Translations under genes and position numbers: made by a program | DNA from: Rhizomys pruinosus | Lineage: Eukaryota; Chordata; Mammalia; Rodentia; Spalacidae | Direction of reading: 5' to 3' | Assembly (NCBI GenBank): GCA_009823505.1 | Contig: VZQC01000265.1 | Location: 4,600 to 68,599, forward strand | DNA length: 64,000 nucleotides | Shown: positions 63,139-64,000 of the stretch, piece after piece | Layout: each line of letters starts with the position of its first letter | Numbering within the stretch: the stretch's first letter is position 1 | The notes under the pieces: generated by a model | Told to the model about the DNA's origin: nothing | Seen by the model: the letters and a program-made list of their open reading frames with translations, nothing else | Databases searched by the model: none

Positions 63139-63750
63139 TTTTGCACAGTCTCAGGCCAGTATGGATACACTATTAAAGTTGCACACTATTAAATTGCAAG
63201 GCACCCCTGCTTGCGGCTCTGTGTCCTTTGACCTGTTGTGATGGTCCCCTGTGGTGCTCAAAGGATGTTCCTTTCTCCTTAGATTTTTTTTCTCCATTGT
63301 TCCCTTCCAGTTGGGGTCCAACGGGATCAAGCAAGTATTGTTCGTGGCTATACAGTTGATGTGGCTTCGGATCAGTTACCAGCCAAGAGGTCACTCTGAT
63401 TTTGTTCCAGAGGAAGCAACATCTCAGGACTCCATTAATTAAAACTTCATCTGATTTATGATAATCCACCTCCATCCTTTTTTGTCTTTCTTCCCCATCT
63501 CTTGCATATTGGCAATTAGTTAAGCCGTGCTGGAGTGGAGATGCTGCCACTAATTAATTTCTCATCACATCGATGGAGACCTTTGACTAGTGGGGCATAT
63601 TTAAAAATTCTTTAAAAGACTCCAGACACAGCATTCCATCTGTTCCCAAAGCACTGGGACTTCCATCAGTTGCATTTTCTGTTCCCAGAAGGTGGTGGAT
63701 GGACAGACAGGCCTGCAAGACAGTCTTTCTGTGAATCCACAGCTTGTGAT
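63139..63750. promoter_or_regulatory. Repeat-free block with clustered homeobox-type motifs (candidate conserved element)
   Basis: Between a B4-type SINE and a pentanucleotide repeat lies about 600 bp without recognised repeats. It holds attaatta at 63434-63441, caattag at 63513, taattaatt at 63551-63559 and the palindrome catcgatg at 63568, plus gatttatgataatcc. Such clustering of TAAT cores is typical of vertebrate developmental enhancers. The minus-strand 125-codon frame across it has no recognised domain. The regulatory call is inference. Confidence 0.3.
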
Positions 63751-63751
63751 T

Positions 63752-63907
63752 TTCTTTTCTTTTCTTTTCTTTTCTTTTCTTTTCTTTTCTTTTCTTTTCT
63801 TTTCTTTTCTTTTCTTTTCTTTTCTTTTCTTTTCTCTTCTCTTCTCTTCTCTTCTCTTCTCTTCTCTTCTCTTCTCTTTTCTTTTCTTTTCTTTTCTTTT
63901 CTTTTTT
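63752..63907. repeat. (TTTTC)n(TCTTC)n(TTTTC)n compound microsatellite
   Basis: About 16 TTTTC units, then about 9 TCTTC units (63834-63877), then about 6 TTTTC units. Near-pure pyrimidine on plus. The central variant block is internally homogeneous, implying that it expanded after a single substitution. Confidence 0.97.
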
Positions 63908-64000
63908 TAAAGTAATGGAGTCTCAATTTGGCTCCCAATGGTCAAGCTGTCTTTTGCTGCCATTTCTAATCCTGCGTGTCTCTTTAGTTGGATTTCATTT

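Noticed and set aside
63173..63550. 125-codon minus-strand frame as a gene
   Set aside because: No recognisable domain, no splice or promoter evidence, and the strand-independent TAAT clusters fit non-coding regulatory DNA better.
63666..63938. Frames with KKRKEKKRKE or FLFFSFLFFS runs
   Set aside because: Translation of the TTTTC/TCTTC repeat.

Overview
The window is non-coding DNA from a rodent nuclear genome. The evidence is the repeat content: dozens of B1 SINEs, B2 SINEs with intact 5' tRNA-like heads (ggctggagagatgg), B4/RSINE1-type and ID SINEs, Lx-like L1 3' ends and rodent LTRs. These lie over an ancient mammalian layer of MIR, L2, MER5A-like, MER2/Tigger-like, hAT-like and MLT1/MaLR copies. 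I found no convincing protein-coding exon, CpG-island promoter, tRNA, rRNA or bacterial feature. The open frames fall in simple repeats, SINEs or short chance runs. The only gene-derived sequence I recognise is a dead, reverse-oriented processed copy of ribosomal protein gene RPL36A near 50.3-50.7 kb. The window is therefore intergenic or deep-intronic.

The youngest B1 copies end in tacagggagaccctgtct and the B2 copies often read tggcctagcggttaagag. Neither matches the mouse, rat or hamster consensus as I remember it. A myodont rodent outside those genera is my inference; the species is not determined.

Layout. 0-4.5 kb: L1, hAT and MLT1 fossils invaded by B2, B1 and B4, ending in an AT satellite-like tract. 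4.8-5.9 kb: a SINE pile-up, all minus strand. 6.6-8.7 kb: minus-strand L1 3' region. 9.6-13.9 kb: microsatellites, B2, MLT1, MIR and a 300-bp polypyrimidine tract. 15-17.5 kb: unassigned. 17.5-21.7 kb: MaLR, B4, hAT and L1 3' end with well-resolved nested SINE insertions. 22-28 kb: mostly unassigned, with an indel-rich SINE patch (23.9-24.7 kb), MER5A-like and MER2-like fossils and a 31-bp minisatellite. 28.6-33.8 kb: dense SINEs over an L2. 33.8-40 kb: mostly unassigned, with a G-rich minisatellite (36.7-37.1 kb). 40-50 kb: SINEs and an L2. 50.2-53.5 kb: RPL36A pseudogene and LTRs. 53.6-54.5 kb: a long 18-bp minisatellite. 54.6-59 kb: L2, L1, B1, MIR. 59.1-62.1 kb: a solo ERVK-type LTR with a perfect 6-bp target duplication, MaLR LTRs and a duplicated unknown segment. 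63.2-63.6 kb: a repeat-free stretch with clustered homeobox-type motifs, then a pentanucleotide repeat.

No genes here work together. What the window records is insertion history. Family names come from recall of consensus sequences and were not checked by RepeatMasker. No new biological system is evident; the most useful signals are structural (tandem arrays, 3' transduction, nested insertions, a duplicated unknown segment and possible conserved non-coding blocks).
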